Assembly (NCBI RefSeq): GCF_000716535.1
Contig: NZ_JNWV01000005.1
Coordinates: 1 to 64,000, forward strand
Source: Streptomyces flaveolus
GTDB lineage: Bacteria; Actinomycetota; Actinomycetes; Streptomycetales; Streptomycetaceae
Length of the DNA stretch: 64,000 bases
Direction: 5' to 3'
A program made the position numbers and the translations under genes. A model generated the notes under the pieces. The model was not told the DNA's origin and ran no database searches. It worked only from the letters and a program-made list of their open reading frames with translations. Of the stretch, positions 27,518 through 36,867 are shown piece after piece. Numbering within the stretch: the stretch's first letter is position 1; every line of letters starts with the position of its first letter.

Positions 27518-27616
27518 GGCCACCGGACCCTCCCGGTGGCCTCGCACTCCACCCTCCGCCCGATCCGCCCGGCACGGCAGTGCCCCCGCGATCCTGGGAG
27601 TGACAGGGCCAGTCAC
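27518..27616. promoter_or_regulatory. Two inverted repeats between AKR and XRE genes
   Basis: GGCCACCGG/CCGGTGGCC (27518-27526 and 27533-27541) lies in the reductase leader. GTGAC-N7-GTCAC (27600-27616) lies 30 bp before the XRE start. The second is the better operator candidate; the first could be an RNA hairpin. Confidence 0.5.
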
Positions 27617-27645
27617 CGCCGCCCGGCCGGCCGTACGGTGGGGGC

Positions 27646-28524
27646 GTGGACGGATCGAACGCGCTCGGTGAGTTTCTGCGCGCCCGCCGGGCGCTGGTAC
27701 GGCCGGAGGACGTGGGGCTGCCCGGCGGCGGCCTGCGCCGGGTGCCGGGGCTGCGCCGCGAGGAGGTCGCGCTGCTGGCCGGCATCAGCTCCGACTACTA
27801 CCTGCGGCTGGAGCAGGGCCGCGACCGCAACCCCTCCGTGCAGGTGCTGGAGGCCATCGCCCGGGTGCTGCGGCTGGACGGGGACGCCACCGCCCACCTC
27901 GTCGGGCTCGCCCAGGAGCGGCCCGCGCCCGGCCCGCGCTCCGGGCGGCGGCCGCAGCAGGTCCCGGCGAGTCTGCTCCAGCTCATCGACGGCTGGCCGC
28001 GCAACCCCGCCTACCTCCAGAACCGCTACACCGACTGCCTCGCCGCCAACGCCCTCGCCACCGCGCTCACCCCGAACTACGCCCCCGGCGTCAACCTGCT
28101 GCGGGCCGTGTTCCTCGACCCCGCCGAACGCGCCCTGCGCCGGGACTGGAGGGACCTCACCGCGGAAGGGGTGGCCGCCCTGCGGTCGGAGGCCGGGACC
28201 GACCCGGACGACCCCCGGCTGCGCGACCTGGTCGGCGAGCTGTCCCTGCGCAGCGAACGCTTCCGCACCCTGTGGGCCCGCCACGAGGTCCGCCCCCGGC
28301 GCGGCCGGGTGAGCCACCTCAGCCACCCCCAGGTCGGCGACCTCGACCTGCACTCGAACAAGCTGTCCGTGGACGGCACCGACGGGCTCACCCTGGTCGT
28401 CTTCCACGCCGAACCCGGCAGCCGGAACGCCGAGCTGCTGGACATCCTCGGCAGCCTCGCCGCCTCCGGGCGGACGGGCGCGCCCACCGGGGAACGGAAG
28501 GAAGAGCCGATCGAGGAGCCGTAG
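27646..28524 (+). CDS. XRE family regulator with MmyB-like ligand domain
   Basis: 292 residues. The N-terminal helix-turn-helix has LRREEVALLAGISSDYYLRL then EQGRDRNPS. The C-terminal MmyB-like domain (about 105-275; WPRNPAYLQNRYTDCLAANA, SHPQVGDLDLHSNKLSVDG) is a PAS-like ligand pocket thought to bind fatty acids. This pairing with a divergent aldo/keto or short-chain reductase is very common in Streptomyces. The start is GTG 27646. Confidence 0.92.
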   Translation: MDGSNALGEFLRARRALVRPEDVGLPGGGLRRVPGLRREEVALLAGISSDYYLRLEQGRDRNPSVQVLEAIARVLRLDGDATAHLVGLAQERPAPGPRSGRRPQQVPASLLQLIDGWPRNPAYLQNRYTDCLAANALATALTPNYAPGVNLLRAVFLDPAERALRRDWRDLTAEGVAALRSEAGTDPDDPRLRDLVGELSLRSERFRTLWARHEVRPRRGRVSHLSHPQVGDLDLHSNKLSVDGTDGLTLVVFHAEPGSRNAELLDILGSLAASGRTGAPTGERKEEPIEEP

Positions 28525-28525
28525 C

Positions 28526-29356
28526 TCAGAACTCCTCGTGCGTCCTCGGGTCCCCGCCGAGCCGGCGCGGGGAGCGGCGGGCGACGGCCGCCATCTGGTC
28601 CTCGTCCAGCTCGAAGCCGAACACGTCCAGGTTGGCGCGCTGCCGTGCGGGGTCCGCCGACTTCGGTACCGGCAGCGCGCCGAGCTGCACGTGCCAGCGC
28701 AGCAGCACCTGTGCGGGGGTGACCCCGTGCGCCCGCGCGACCTCCGCGACCGCCGGGTCGTCCAGCAGGGCGCTGCCCCGGCCCAGCGGGCTCCAGCTCT
28801 CGGTCACGATCCCCTTCTCCGCGTGGAAGGCGCGCAGTTCCTCCTGCGGGAACAGCGGGTGCAGCTCGATCTGGTTCACCGACGGCAGCACCCCGGTCTC
28901 CTTCTCCAGCCGCGTGATGTGCTCCGGCGTGAAGTTGGAGACGCCGATCGAGCGGACCAGACCGTCCTCCCGCAGCCGGATCATCGCCTTCCAGGAGTCG
29001 ACGTACTTGTCCACCCGGGGGTTCGGCCAGTGGATCAGGTACAGGTCCACGTACTCCAGGCCGAGCCGCCGCCGGGACTCCTCGAAGGACGCGAGGGTCT
29101 CCTCGTACCCGTGGTGCCGGCCCGGCAGCTTGGTCGTGACCACCACCTCCTCGCGGGGCACCCCGCTGCCCGCCACGCCCCGGCCGACACCGGTCTCGTT
29201 GCGGTAGTTCGTCGCGGTGTCGACCAGCCGGTAGCCCGCTTCCAGCGCCGTGCGCACGGCCCGCTCGGCCTGCGCGTCGTCCAGGGGCCAGGTGCCGAGG
29301 CCGATGGCGGGGATCGTCGTACCGTCGTCGAGCGTGTACAGCGGAACACCGTTCAC
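28526..29356 (-). CDS. Aldo/keto reductase (AKR5 type)
   Basis: 276 residues with the full tetrad: Asp and Tyr in RLVDTATNYRNE, Lys in VVTTKLPG, His in YVDLYLIHWPNP. The C-terminal cofactor motif VPKSADPARQRANLDVF indicates NADPH. Resembles 2,5-diketo-gluconate-reductase-like AKR5 enzymes with broad carbonyl specificity. GTG 29356 follows GGAAGG; the open frame upstream to 29611 is not conserved. It converges with the XRE gene, one base between stop codons. Confidence 0.92.
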   Translation of the reverse strand: MNGVPLYTLDDGTTIPAIGLGTWPLDDAQAERAVRTALEAGYRLVDTATNYRNETGVGRGVAGSGVPREEVVVTTKLPGRHHGYEETLASFEESRRRLGLEYVDLYLIHWPNPRVDKYVDSWKAMIRLREDGLVRSIGVSNFTPEHITRLEKETGVLPSVNQIELHPLFPQEELRAFHAEKGIVTESWSPLGRGSALLDDPAVAEVARAHGVTPAQVLLRWHVQLGALPVPKSADPARQRANLDVFGFELDEDQMAAVARRSPRRLGGDPRTHEEF

Positions 29357-29420
29357 GATGAGACCTTCCCTCGATCGTCTCCCTCTGTGTCTGTCCCCAG
29401 CCTCACGGATAGGGTGAGCG

Positions 29421-30524
29421 GTGATCAACCGGGCGGGTGGGGAGAGGGCAGCGGACGGCATGGGCGGCGGCGCGGACAGGAACGGCGTGGGTGGCGGACG
29501 GCCCACCTCACGGGACGTCGCCCGGCTCGCCGGCGTCTCGCACACCGCCGTCTCCTTCGTCTTCAACGGCCGCGCCGAGGGCAACCTCTCACCCGCCACC
29601 CAGGAACGCATCCGGCAGGCCGCCGCCCGGCTCGGCTACCGGCCCGACCCCGTCGCCCGCGGCCTGCGCCGTCGCCGTACGGCCGTGATCGGCCTGGTCA
29701 CCGACGAGATCGCCACGTCCCCGTTCGCCGGGCGGCTGCTGCGCGGGGCCATGGAGACCGCCTGGGACAGCGACCACCTCGTCCTCACCGTGGACTCCGG
29801 CGGCGACCCCGCCAAGGAGGACGCGGCCGTCGCCGAACTCCTCGACCGGCGCGTGGACGGCATCATCTACGCCGCGATGTCCCTGCGCCGGGTCCGGGTC
29901 CCCGAGGGCCTGCACCGCACCCACTCCGTGCTCGCCAACTGCCTTCCCGTGGACGACTCGCTGCCCGCCGTCATCCCCGCCGAGCGGGCCGGCGGCCGGA
30001 CCGCCGCACGGCTGCTGCTGGAGGCCGGGCACCGCCGGGTGGCCCTGGTCGGCGGGCAGGACGACATCGCCTCGGTGGAGCGGCTGCGCGGATTCCGGGA
30101 CGCGCTGCGCGCCGCGGGCATCACCGTGCCGAAGGAGTGGGTGGTGCGCACCGGCGGCGAGATCACCGGCGGCCACGAGGGAGCCACCCGGCTGCTCGAC
30201 GGCACCGCCCCGCACCACCGGCCCACCGGGATCTTCTGCTACAACGACCGGGTCGCGGCAGGCGTGCTGCACGCCGCGACCCGGCTCGGGATCGCCGTAC
30301 CCGGCGAGCTGTCGGTGGTCGGCTACGACGACCAGGAGCACATGGCCGCCTTCCTCACCCCGGCCCTCACCACCGTGGCGCTCCCGCACCGGGCGATGGG
30401 CGAGGCCGCGGCCCGGCTGCTGCTGGACGCCATCGACACCGGCCGCACCCCGCCCGCCACCGTACGGCGGCTGGCCTGTCCCGTGGTCAGCCGCGCCTCG
30501 GTGGGACCTGCTCCCACGCGCTGA
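29421..30524 (+). CDS. LacI family repressor of the fructan locus
   Basis: 367 residues. The N-terminal helix-turn-helix is TSRDVARLAGVSHTAVSFVF then NGRAEGNLSP, with a sugar-binding core and FCYNDRVAAGVLHAATRLGI, VPGELSVVGYDDQEHMAAFL at its end. Convergent with the GH32-permease-binding-protein operon, and its last 38 bases overlap the 3' end of the GH32 gene. LacI-type operators lie in front of the binding protein and the secreted GH32, so it is the expected regulator, with a fructose-containing sugar as inducer. The start is GTG 29421; ATG 29460 is possible. Confidence 0.9.
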   Translation: MINRAGGERAADGMGGGADRNGVGGGRPTSRDVARLAGVSHTAVSFVFNGRAEGNLSPATQERIRQAAARLGYRPDPVARGLRRRRTAVIGLVTDEIATSPFAGRLLRGAMETAWDSDHLVLTVDSGGDPAKEDAAVAELLDRRVDGIIYAAMSLRRVRVPEGLHRTHSVLANCLPVDDSLPAVIPAERAGGRTAARLLLEAGHRRVALVGGQDDIASVERLRGFRDALRAAGITVPKEWVVRTGGEITGGHEGATRLLDGTAPHHRPTGIFCYNDRVAAGVLHAATRLGIAVPGELSVVGYDDQEHMAAFLTPALTTVALPHRAMGEAAARLLLDAIDTGRTPPATVRRLACPVVSRASVGPAPTR

Positions 30525-31884
30525 CCTCGGCGTCCCCCTCGACCAGCAGCTCGGCGAGGTCGCCCGGCCGGCGGTAGACCCGCTCGGTCACCGTCGCCCG
30601 GTCCGCCACGAACAGTTCGAGCAGCGAGCCGTCGGTCAGGAGGCGCACGGAGAGGTCCGGCCCGGGCGGCACGCCCACCGTGACCGGAGCCGATCCCTCG
30701 ACGCCCTCGCGGGGCCACCCGGAGCGGTCCAGGACGACGGTGCCGGCCGCCGGGTCCAGCCGGAGCGCCAGCGCCCGGTCCGCCGCCCGCAGCAGCGTGA
30801 CGGTGGTGGCGCCGTACGCCGTCACCGTCAGGTCGTACGCCGGCGGCAGTGGCACCGCACGGCCCGGCCCGGTCGCGAACGGCCGGTCGGCCCGCAGGAG
30901 TTCCAGCTCGGGGGCCGGTACGACCCGCAGGCTGCCGTCGGGACGGGCGTCGACGACCCGGGGCGCGGTGAGCGTGCCCGCCCAGCCGGCCGCCAGCACC
31001 GCCGCCTCGTCCCGCGCCTCCCACGACCAGCCCCACATCAGGGTCCGGCCCGGCTCGCGGAGGACGGCGGGGGCGTAGAAGTCCCGGCCGTGGTCGAGCC
31101 GGCCGCCGGCGCGCGGGACGAACTCCCCTTGCTCTCCGAGTCTCAGAGTGCCTGTCAGGTATCCGGTGGTGCGGGGATCTCCGTCCCACAGGGACACCAC
31201 CAGGACGTGGTCGCCGCCGGACGTCTCGAAGAGCTGCGGGCACTCCCAGCCGACCGCCTTGTCGCCGAACACGCCGGTGGCGACGGGGTCGTGGCCGTCG
31301 AGCAGGACACCCGCGAACCGCCAGTCGGTCAGCTCCTCGCAGTCGTACAGCAGCACCGACGGGGTGCCGTCGGCGTGGCCCGCCCCGACGAGTGCCCAAC
31401 GGCGGCCGGCGTGCCGGAAGACGAACGGGTCGCGGAACATCACCACGTCGAGTCCGGGGGGCGGCCCCGGGACCACCGGGATGGGCAGGGGCCGCCAGGC
31501 CGTGAGCCGGTCGTCGGCCGGGTCGGCCGCACGGGCCAGACAGATGGAGCCGAGCCCGGTGTGGGCGTGGTCGACGCCGGTGTACACCGCCGTGGGCACA
31601 CCGCCGTCGTCCACCACACAGCCCGACCAGCAGCCGGCCTCGTCGGGGCCGCCGGGCGTCGGGGCGAGGGCGATCGGGTGGTGCTCCCAGTGGACGAGGT
31701 CGGGGCTGGAGACATGGCCCCAGTGGACGTCGGCGTGCACCGGGGCGGCCGGGTTGTGCTGGTAGAAGAGGTGGTGGCGGCCACGCCAGCGGAAGGGGCC
31801 GTTGGGGTCGTTGATCCAGTTGGCGGGCGGGCGGACCCGGAAGCGGGGGGCGTCCGGGTCCGGGGCGGGAGCGGCGGTGCTCAA
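30487..31884 (-). CDS. GH32 fructosidase, cytoplasmic
   Basis: 465 residues, no signal peptide. A five-bladed-propeller beta-fructosidase (levanase/invertase/sucrose-6-phosphate hydrolase type). Nucleophile Asp26 in NWINDPNGP, transition-state Asp152 in FRDPF and acid/base Glu214 in WECPQLF are all present. A C-terminal beta-sandwich includes LLELFVADRATVTERVYRRP. The start is TTG 31884 in a TTGA overlap with the permease stop, behind AGGAG. Expected to split imported fructo-oligosaccharides. Confidence 0.92.
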   Translation of the reverse strand: MSTAAPAPDPDAPRFRVRPPANWINDPNGPFRWRGRHHLFYQHNPAAPVHADVHWGHVSSPDLVHWEHHPIALAPTPGGPDEAGCWSGCVVDDGGVPTAVYTGVDHAHTGLGSICLARAADPADDRLTAWRPLPIPVVPGPPPGLDVVMFRDPFVFRHAGRRWALVGAGHADGTPSVLLYDCEELTDWRFAGVLLDGHDPVATGVFGDKAVGWECPQLFETSGGDHVLVVSLWDGDPRTTGYLTGTLRLGEQGEFVPRAGGRLDHGRDFYAPAVLREPGRTLMWGWSWEARDEAAVLAAGWAGTLTAPRVVDARPDGSLRVVPAPELELLRADRPFATGPGRAVPLPPAYDLTVTAYGATTVTLLRAADRALALRLDPAAGTVVLDRSGWPREGVEGSAPVTVGVPPGPDLSVRLLTDGSLLELFVADRATVTERVYRRPGDLAELLVEGDAEVSAWEQVPPRRG

Positions 31885-32735
31885 CGGTTGACTCCTGCGG
31901 AGGTGATGCCCTCGCGCAGAGGGCGCTGGCCGACGACGAACACGGCGACGGCGGGGATCATGGACAGGACGACGCCCGCGAGGACCACCGAGATGGAACC
32001 GGTGCCGAGGTTGCCCTGGAGGGAGACCAGTCCCAGCGGGAGGGTGTAGTTCTGCCCGGAGGTCTCCAGGATCAGCGGGCGGAAGAACTCGTTCCAGTGG
32101 TAGTTGAAGGCGAGCACACCGACGATGGCGAGGCCCGGCCGGGCCAGCGGGGCGTACACGGACCGGAAGATCCGCCAGGGCCCGGCGCCGTCCAGCATCG
32201 CCGCCTCGCCCAGGTCCTTCGGCATGCCGAGGAAGTACTGGCGCATCAGGAAGGTGCCGAACGCGGTCGGGAACGCCGGAACGATCAGACCGAGCAGGGT
32301 GTCGGTCAGGCCCATCGACTTGAGCACCAGGAACACCGGGACGATCGTGACCTGCAAGGGGACCATCATGGTCGCCAGCACCAGACCGAACAGCGGCTTC
32401 TTGAAACGGAAGTCGAGCCGGGCGAACGCGTAACCGGCGAGCCCCGCGGTGATCATCTGGCCGACCGCGATCAACGCGGTCACGAGCGTCGAGTTGAGCG
32501 CGAGCAGCCACACGTCGATCTGCTCGAACACGCCGCGATAGGCGGCGGTACTGGGATGTGCCGGAACGATCCGCGGCGGCAGATCGAACGACTCCGCCGG
32601 AGTGCGCAGCGAGGTGGACACGGTCCACACCACCGGCCCGAGGGTCAGCAGCGCGCACACCGCCAGTCCGGCGATCCGCGCCCACGGCCCGAGCGCGTAC
32701 CGGGCGCGGCTGAGGGTCAGGGTTGATCGGCTCAT
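31881..32735 (-). CDS. Sugar ABC permease (MalG type)
   Basis: 284 residues, six membrane segments. The EAA loop that docks on the ATPase is EAAMLDGAGPWRIFRSVYAP. ATG 32735 is preferred; GTG 32744 is an in-frame alternative. It lies 13 bp after the MalF-type permease. No ATPase gene is in the locus, as is usual in Streptomyces where MsiK energises several sugar importers. Confidence 0.9.
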   Translation of the reverse strand: MSRSTLTLSRARYALGPWARIAGLAVCALLTLGPVVWTVSTSLRTPAESFDLPPRIVPAHPSTAAYRGVFEQIDVWLLALNSTLVTALIAVGQMITAGLAGYAFARLDFRFKKPLFGLVLATMMVPLQVTIVPVFLVLKSMGLTDTLLGLIVPAFPTAFGTFLMRQYFLGMPKDLGEAAMLDGAGPWRIFRSVYAPLARPGLAIVGVLAFNYHWNEFFRPLILETSGQNYTLPLGLVSLQGNLGTGSISVVLAGVVLSMIPAVAVFVVGQRPLREGITSAGVNR

Positions 32736-32748
32736 GGGACTCACCGGC

Positions 32749-33699
32749 TCACTGGTAGTGGACGAAACGCCGGCTGAGCCGGAACTGGAGGGCGGTGACC
32801 GCCATGATCAGCACGAACAGCAGGACGCCCACCGCGGACGCCTCACCGAACCGGAGCTGCTCGAAGGCCTTCTCGTAGATGACCATCACGACCGTGCGGG
32901 TGGAGTCGCCGGGCCCGCCGTCGGTGAGGACGTACGGCTGCTCGAAGACCTGGAGCGCGTTGATGATGCCGACCACCGAGGCCACCAGCAGGGTGGGGGA
33001 GAGCAGCGGCAGCGTGATGGCGAGGTGCTTGCGCGGGCCGGTCGCGCCGTCGAGCGCGGCGGCCTCGTGGATCTCCTTGGGTATGTTGTTCAGTCCGCCC
33101 ACGAACAGCAGGAACGAGAACCCGAACTGCTGCCACACGTACACGACGACCACCGTGGCCATCGCGCCGTGTTCGGAGGTCAGCCAGGGCACGGGAGCGA
33201 TCCCGAACAGGCCGATCAGCCAGTTGACCACTCCGAAGTCCTGGTTGAACAGGTACTTCATCACGACCGAGATGGACGCGGCGGACAGCACGAGCGGGAA
33301 GAAGAACGCCGAGCGGAAGACCGAGCGCAGCCAGCCCGGCATCCGGCCGTTCAGCGTCAGCGCGAGCGCCAGCGCGATCAGGAGCTGCGCGGCGACCGCG
33401 AACACCATGAAGACGAGGGTGTTGCGGAAGGACACCAGAACGGTCGTATCGCTGAACACCTCCCGGTAGTTGGCCGTACCGGCGAAGCCGGGCGCGTCGA
33501 TCACGTTCCAGTGGAAGAGGCTCAGCACGACCGAACCGACGATCGGTACGACCGTGAAGATCACGATCCCGACCACGGTCGGCGCCAGGAACACCGCCGC
33601 CAGCAGCAGCGTCCCCCGCTCACGCGCTCCCGGGCGCACGGCCCGAGCGGCCGGGCTCGCGGCCCGGGGCCGCACGGAGGAGATCCGGGTGTCCGTCAT
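32749..33699 (-). CDS. Sugar ABC permease (MalF type)
   Basis: 316 residues with six membrane segments after a cytoplasmic N-terminus. FFFPLVLSAASISVVMKYLF, a QQFGFSFLLFVGGLNNIP segment, and the EAA loop HEAAALDGATGPRKHLAITL are typical. ATGA overlap with the binding-protein gene. Confidence 0.92.
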   Translation of the reverse strand: MTDTRISSVRPRAASPAARAVRPGARERGTLLLAAVFLAPTVVGIVIFTVVPIVGSVVLSLFHWNVIDAPGFAGTANYREVFSDTTVLVSFRNTLVFMVFAVAAQLLIALALALTLNGRMPGWLRSVFRSAFFFPLVLSAASISVVMKYLFNQDFGVVNWLIGLFGIAPVPWLTSEHGAMATVVVVYVWQQFGFSFLLFVGGLNNIPKEIHEAAALDGATGPRKHLAITLPLLSPTLLVASVVGIINALQVFEQPYVLTDGGPGDSTRTVVMVIYEKAFEQLRFGEASAVGVLLFVLIMAVTALQFRLSRRFVHYQ

Positions 33700-35105
33700 A
33701 CGTCACGCTCCATGGCCTTCTCCAGATCGCCCTGCATCCGGCGCAGCGCCGGTCCGACCGCGCCCGGGCTCGACAGCGCCGTCCCGGTGTGCTTGAGCAG
33801 CACCTGGGTCACCTCGGCGACCTGCGGCGGGGCCGGGATGGGACCGGTGTCGGGGAACCGGTCGAGGGTGTCGTAGAAGACCCGCCAGTGCGCCGGGCCG
33901 GTCTCCCGGTAGCGGTCCGCGGTCAGCATCGAACGGCGGGCCGGGGTCGTCTGGTTGGTGGTGAACAGCTTGCTCAGGGTGTCGCGCCGGGCCGAGTACT
34001 TGATGAACTCCCAGGCCGCGTCCTGCTTCTTCGAGGTGCGCAGCAGCGCGTAGCCGGCGGCCCCGAACTGGTGCCGCTGGGTGTGCCGGCGCGGGAAGTA
34101 CTGCACGTCGAATCCGTCGGCGCGCATGCCGGCCAGATGGAGGCCGCCCGCCCAGAAGCCGCCCGCCGGCGTGACCCCGACGCGGCCGGTGGAGAACACC
34201 CCGATGAGGTTCTGGCCGTTGCCGCCTTCGGGCCGGGTGCACAGTCCGTCGTGGACCAGGGAGGCGAGATAGTCGTACGCCTCCACCACCCGGTCGTCCG
34301 TCGCCTGCGGGGTCGTCCAGCGGAAGCCGCCGCCGCGCCCCCGCCGCCGGTCCGCCGGGTAGAAGGCGTCCCACAGCCAGGAGCCGCCCGGTGCCTTGGA
34401 CTCGGCGAGCAGGTTGGTGCCGTTCGCGAACAGCCAGGGGACCACCCCGCCCCACAGCCGGTTGGTCCAGAAGTACGGCGTGAAGTGGGAGTCGCTCGCC
34501 TTCTTCATCCGGCGCAGCAGCGCGGTGAAGTCGTCCCGCGTCCAGTCGCCGGCCGGGAACTCCGCGCCGGCGCGCCGCAGTACCTGGCTGTTGAGGTACA
34601 TGTCGGCGGCGTTGAACTCGATCGGCAACTGGTACAGGCTGCCCTCGTACATCATCGACTCCACCAGTGAGGGGTGGACGTCGGCGAAGTACTCCCGCAG
34701 TTCGGCCGCGTCCCGGCGCACCCAGCGGTCCAGGGGCACACCCAGGTCGCGGGCGAACAACTGGACCCCCTCGGTGGCCACGTAGACCAGGTCGGGCGCG
34801 GTGCCCGCCGCGATCTGCGTGAGGATCTTGGCGAAGAAGTCCGACCAGTCCACGGCCTGCACCGCGTTGATCCGGACCTTGATGTCGGGGTGCAGCCGGC
34901 GGAAGCCGTCGACCAGGGCGCGGACCCCGGCCGGGGCGAACGCGGACCCCAGGGTGGCGACGACCAGGGAGCCGTCGTCGCGGCCGGGGATGTCGGCGCC
35001 GGTGAGCCGGTCCCAGCTCGCGGCGGTGCCGGCGAGCGCGGCGGCTCCCGCGCCGTAGGCGCCGTACCGCAGCAGGGCGCGGCGGGAGAAGAGCGAGTCG
35101 GTCAT
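33696..35105 (-). CDS. Sugar-binding protein with Tat signal, no lipobox
   Basis: 469 residues. Family 1 extracellular solute-binding protein for oligosaccharide import, here probably fructans. The N-terminus SRRALLRYGAYGAGAAALAG has a twin-arginine motif. There is no Cys in the expected lipobox region (LAGTAASWDRL), so lipid anchoring is not supported; a retained Tat helix or release are alternatives. The binding-fold motif is KILTQIAAGTAPDLVYVATE. First gene of the four-gene operon, with a LacI-type operator just upstream. Confidence 0.9.
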   Translation of the reverse strand: MTDSLFSRRALLRYGAYGAGAAALAGTAASWDRLTGADIPGRDDGSLVVATLGSAFAPAGVRALVDGFRRLHPDIKVRINAVQAVDWSDFFAKILTQIAAGTAPDLVYVATEGVQLFARDLGVPLDRWVRRDAAELREYFADVHPSLVESMMYEGSLYQLPIEFNAADMYLNSQVLRRAGAEFPAGDWTRDDFTALLRRMKKASDSHFTPYFWTNRLWGGVVPWLFANGTNLLAESKAPGGSWLWDAFYPADRRRGRGGGFRWTTPQATDDRVVEAYDYLASLVHDGLCTRPEGGNGQNLIGVFSTGRVGVTPAGGFWAGGLHLAGMRADGFDVQYFPRRHTQRHQFGAAGYALLRTSKKQDAAWEFIKYSARRDTLSKLFTTNQTTPARRSMLTADRYRETGPAHWRVFYDTLDRFPDTGPIPAPPQVAEVTQVLLKHTGTALSSPGAVGPALRRMQGDLEKAMERDV

Positions 35106-35115
35106 CCAAGCGTGC

Positions 35116-35129
35116 CTAACTCGTGTTAG
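35116..35129. promoter_or_regulatory. LacI-type operator 1
   Basis: CTAAC-TCGT-GTTAG, a 5-bp inverted repeat ending 11 bp before the binding-protein start, in the leader region. A TTGACA -35 on the minus strand lies upstream (35173-35178). It matches operator 2 in core sequence. Confidence 0.75.
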
Positions 35130-35191
35130 TCGAGGGGTGATGCCCCAGATGATGAAAAGCGGGTCACATCCGTGTCAAGGCGTGGGAACAC

Positions 35192-35219
35192 TTGACCTTT
35201 AACGAGTTAGGTCTACAGT
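35192..35219 (+). promoter_or_regulatory. Promoter of secreted GH32 with LacI operator 2
   Basis: TTGACC (35192-35197) and TACAGT (35214-35219) are 16 bp apart. TTAACGAGTTAG (35199-35210) fills the spacer; its core TAAC-GA-GTTA is a LacI half-site pair and its reverse complement shares CTAACTCG with operator 1. Confidence 0.8.
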
Positions 35220-35256
35220 CCTTGAGCCGATGGCCCGTCAGGAAGGGGAACGACGA

Positions 35257-36840
35257 GTGATGCGTGGTCTGAGCAGAAGAGCCCTGTTCGCCTCCACGGC
35301 CGCAGGGGCCGGCGCGGCGCTGCTGCCCGCGGCGCCCGCCGGGGCGAAGCCGCGGTCCGAGCCGGCGGCGGGATGCGCGCGGTACCGCGCCGACTACCAC
35401 TTCACCGTGCCCGACCAGTGGAAGAACGACCCGCAGCGCCCGGTCTGGATCGACGGCGAGTACCACTGCTACTACCTCTACAACGCCGACTACCTGGACG
35501 GCCGCGAGGGCACCGCGTGGCGGCTGGCCACCAGCACCGACCTCGTCTCCTTCACCGACCGGGGCATCGCCGTCCCCAAGGACACGACCGTCAACGGCGA
35601 TGTGTGGTCGGGCTCGGCGGTGGTCGACACCGCCGGGACGGCCGGCTTCGGTCCGGGCGCGGTCGTCGCCGTCGTCACCATGTCACCCGGCGGCGGCACC
35701 GACCACCAGGAGCAGTTCCTGTACTACTCGACCGACGGCGGCCGTACGTTCACGAACCACGGCACGGAGCCCGTTCTCGCCAACCCGGGCGTCCTCGACT
35801 TCCGCGACCCAAAGGTGATCCGCGACGACGACCACGGCCGTTGGGTGATGGCCCTCGCCGAACGGAACAAGGTCGGCTTCTACCACTCGGCGGACCTCAG
35901 GTCCTGGACCTACGCGGGCGCCTTCGTCGAGGACGGCCTCGGCGTCCTCGAATGCCCCGACCTGTTCCGCATCACCGCCGACGACGGCACCACGAAATGG
36001 GTGCTGGGCGTGAGCGCGGACGGCACCGGCTCCGGGCAGCCCTGCACCTACGCCTACTGGACGGGTTCGTTCGACGGCGGCGCGTTCACCGCCGACTCCG
36101 CGGACCCCCAGTGGCTCGACCACGGCTGGGACTGGTACGCGGCCGTCACCTTCGAGAAGCGCAACCCGGACGGCACGGTGGACCCGGCGACCCGCCACGC
36201 CCTCGGCTGGCTGAACAACTGGGCCTACGCGCACACCACACCCACCATCGACTGCGACGGCTTCAACGGCACCGACTCGGTCGTCCGCGAGATCACCCTG
36301 AAGAAGTCCGCCTCCGGCGGCTACCACCTCGCCTCCCGCCCCCTCTCCGCGCTCGACGCGTACGTCTCCCGGACCGTGCGCCTCGGCGACCTGACGGTCG
36401 ACGGCACCCGCACGCTCGACCACACCGGCATCTCCTACGAGCTGACCACCGAGATCACCTGGTCCGAACTCACCGGCGGTGGCGTCCAGTTGCGCCGTTC
36501 CCCGGACGGCGTACGGCACATCGACGCCGGGGTGTACGGGGACTACGCCTTCCTCAACCGGCGCAGCACCGTCAACCCCGACGCCGGCGGCACCCGGCAG
36601 GAGAGCCGCACCCCGTTCGACCGGTCCGCCGGCCGGGTGCGGCTGCGGATCCTCGTGGACCGGACCTCCGTGGAGATGTTCGTGGACGACGGCCGGTACG
36701 TGCACTCCGCCGAGGTGTTCCCCTATCTGGTCGACGACCGCCTGGCCCTGTTCAGTGTCGGCGGCACCGCCGTGTTCCGGAACACGGTGATACGGGAGTT
36801 CGCCGTGCCGGGGCAGAGGGTGTCACGATCTCCCCGGTAG
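35257..36840 (+). CDS. Secreted GH32 levanase/inulinase
   Basis: 527 residues. The Tat signal LSRRALFASTAAGAGAALLP is followed by cleavage near AGA. Catalytic residues: nucleophile Asp58 in WKNDPQ (family norm WMNDPNG), Asp184 in FRDPKV and Glu232 in LECPDLF. The C-terminal beta-sandwich carries RTSVEMFVDDG. Degrades extracellular fructan; products would enter through the divergent transporter. GTG 35257, 8 bases after GGAAGGGG, is chosen over ATG 35260. A LacI operator sits in its promoter. Confidence 0.93.
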   Translation: MMRGLSRRALFASTAAGAGAALLPAAPAGAKPRSEPAAGCARYRADYHFTVPDQWKNDPQRPVWIDGEYHCYYLYNADYLDGREGTAWRLATSTDLVSFTDRGIAVPKDTTVNGDVWSGSAVVDTAGTAGFGPGAVVAVVTMSPGGGTDHQEQFLYYSTDGGRTFTNHGTEPVLANPGVLDFRDPKVIRDDDHGRWVMALAERNKVGFYHSADLRSWTYAGAFVEDGLGVLECPDLFRITADDGTTKWVLGVSADGTGSGQPCTYAYWTGSFDGGAFTADSADPQWLDHGWDWYAAVTFEKRNPDGTVDPATRHALGWLNNWAYAHTTPTIDCDGFNGTDSVVREITLKKSASGGYHLASRPLSALDAYVSRTVRLGDLTVDGTRTLDHTGISYELTTEITWSELTGGGVQLRRSPDGVRHIDAGVYGDYAFLNRRSTVNPDAGGTRQESRTPFDRSAGRVRLRILVDRTSVEMFVDDGRYVHSAEVFPYLVDDRLALFSVGGTAVFRNTVIREFAVPGQRVSRSPR

Positions 36841-36867
36841 CGGATACGGACGAGCACCGGAGGGCGC

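Noticed and set aside
30487..32685. A 732-codon minus-strand frame that appears to fuse a permease-region protein to the GH32 enzyme
   Set aside because: Its first half is an out-of-frame shadow of the permease gene; the real GH32 starts at TTG 31884, coupled to the permease stop.
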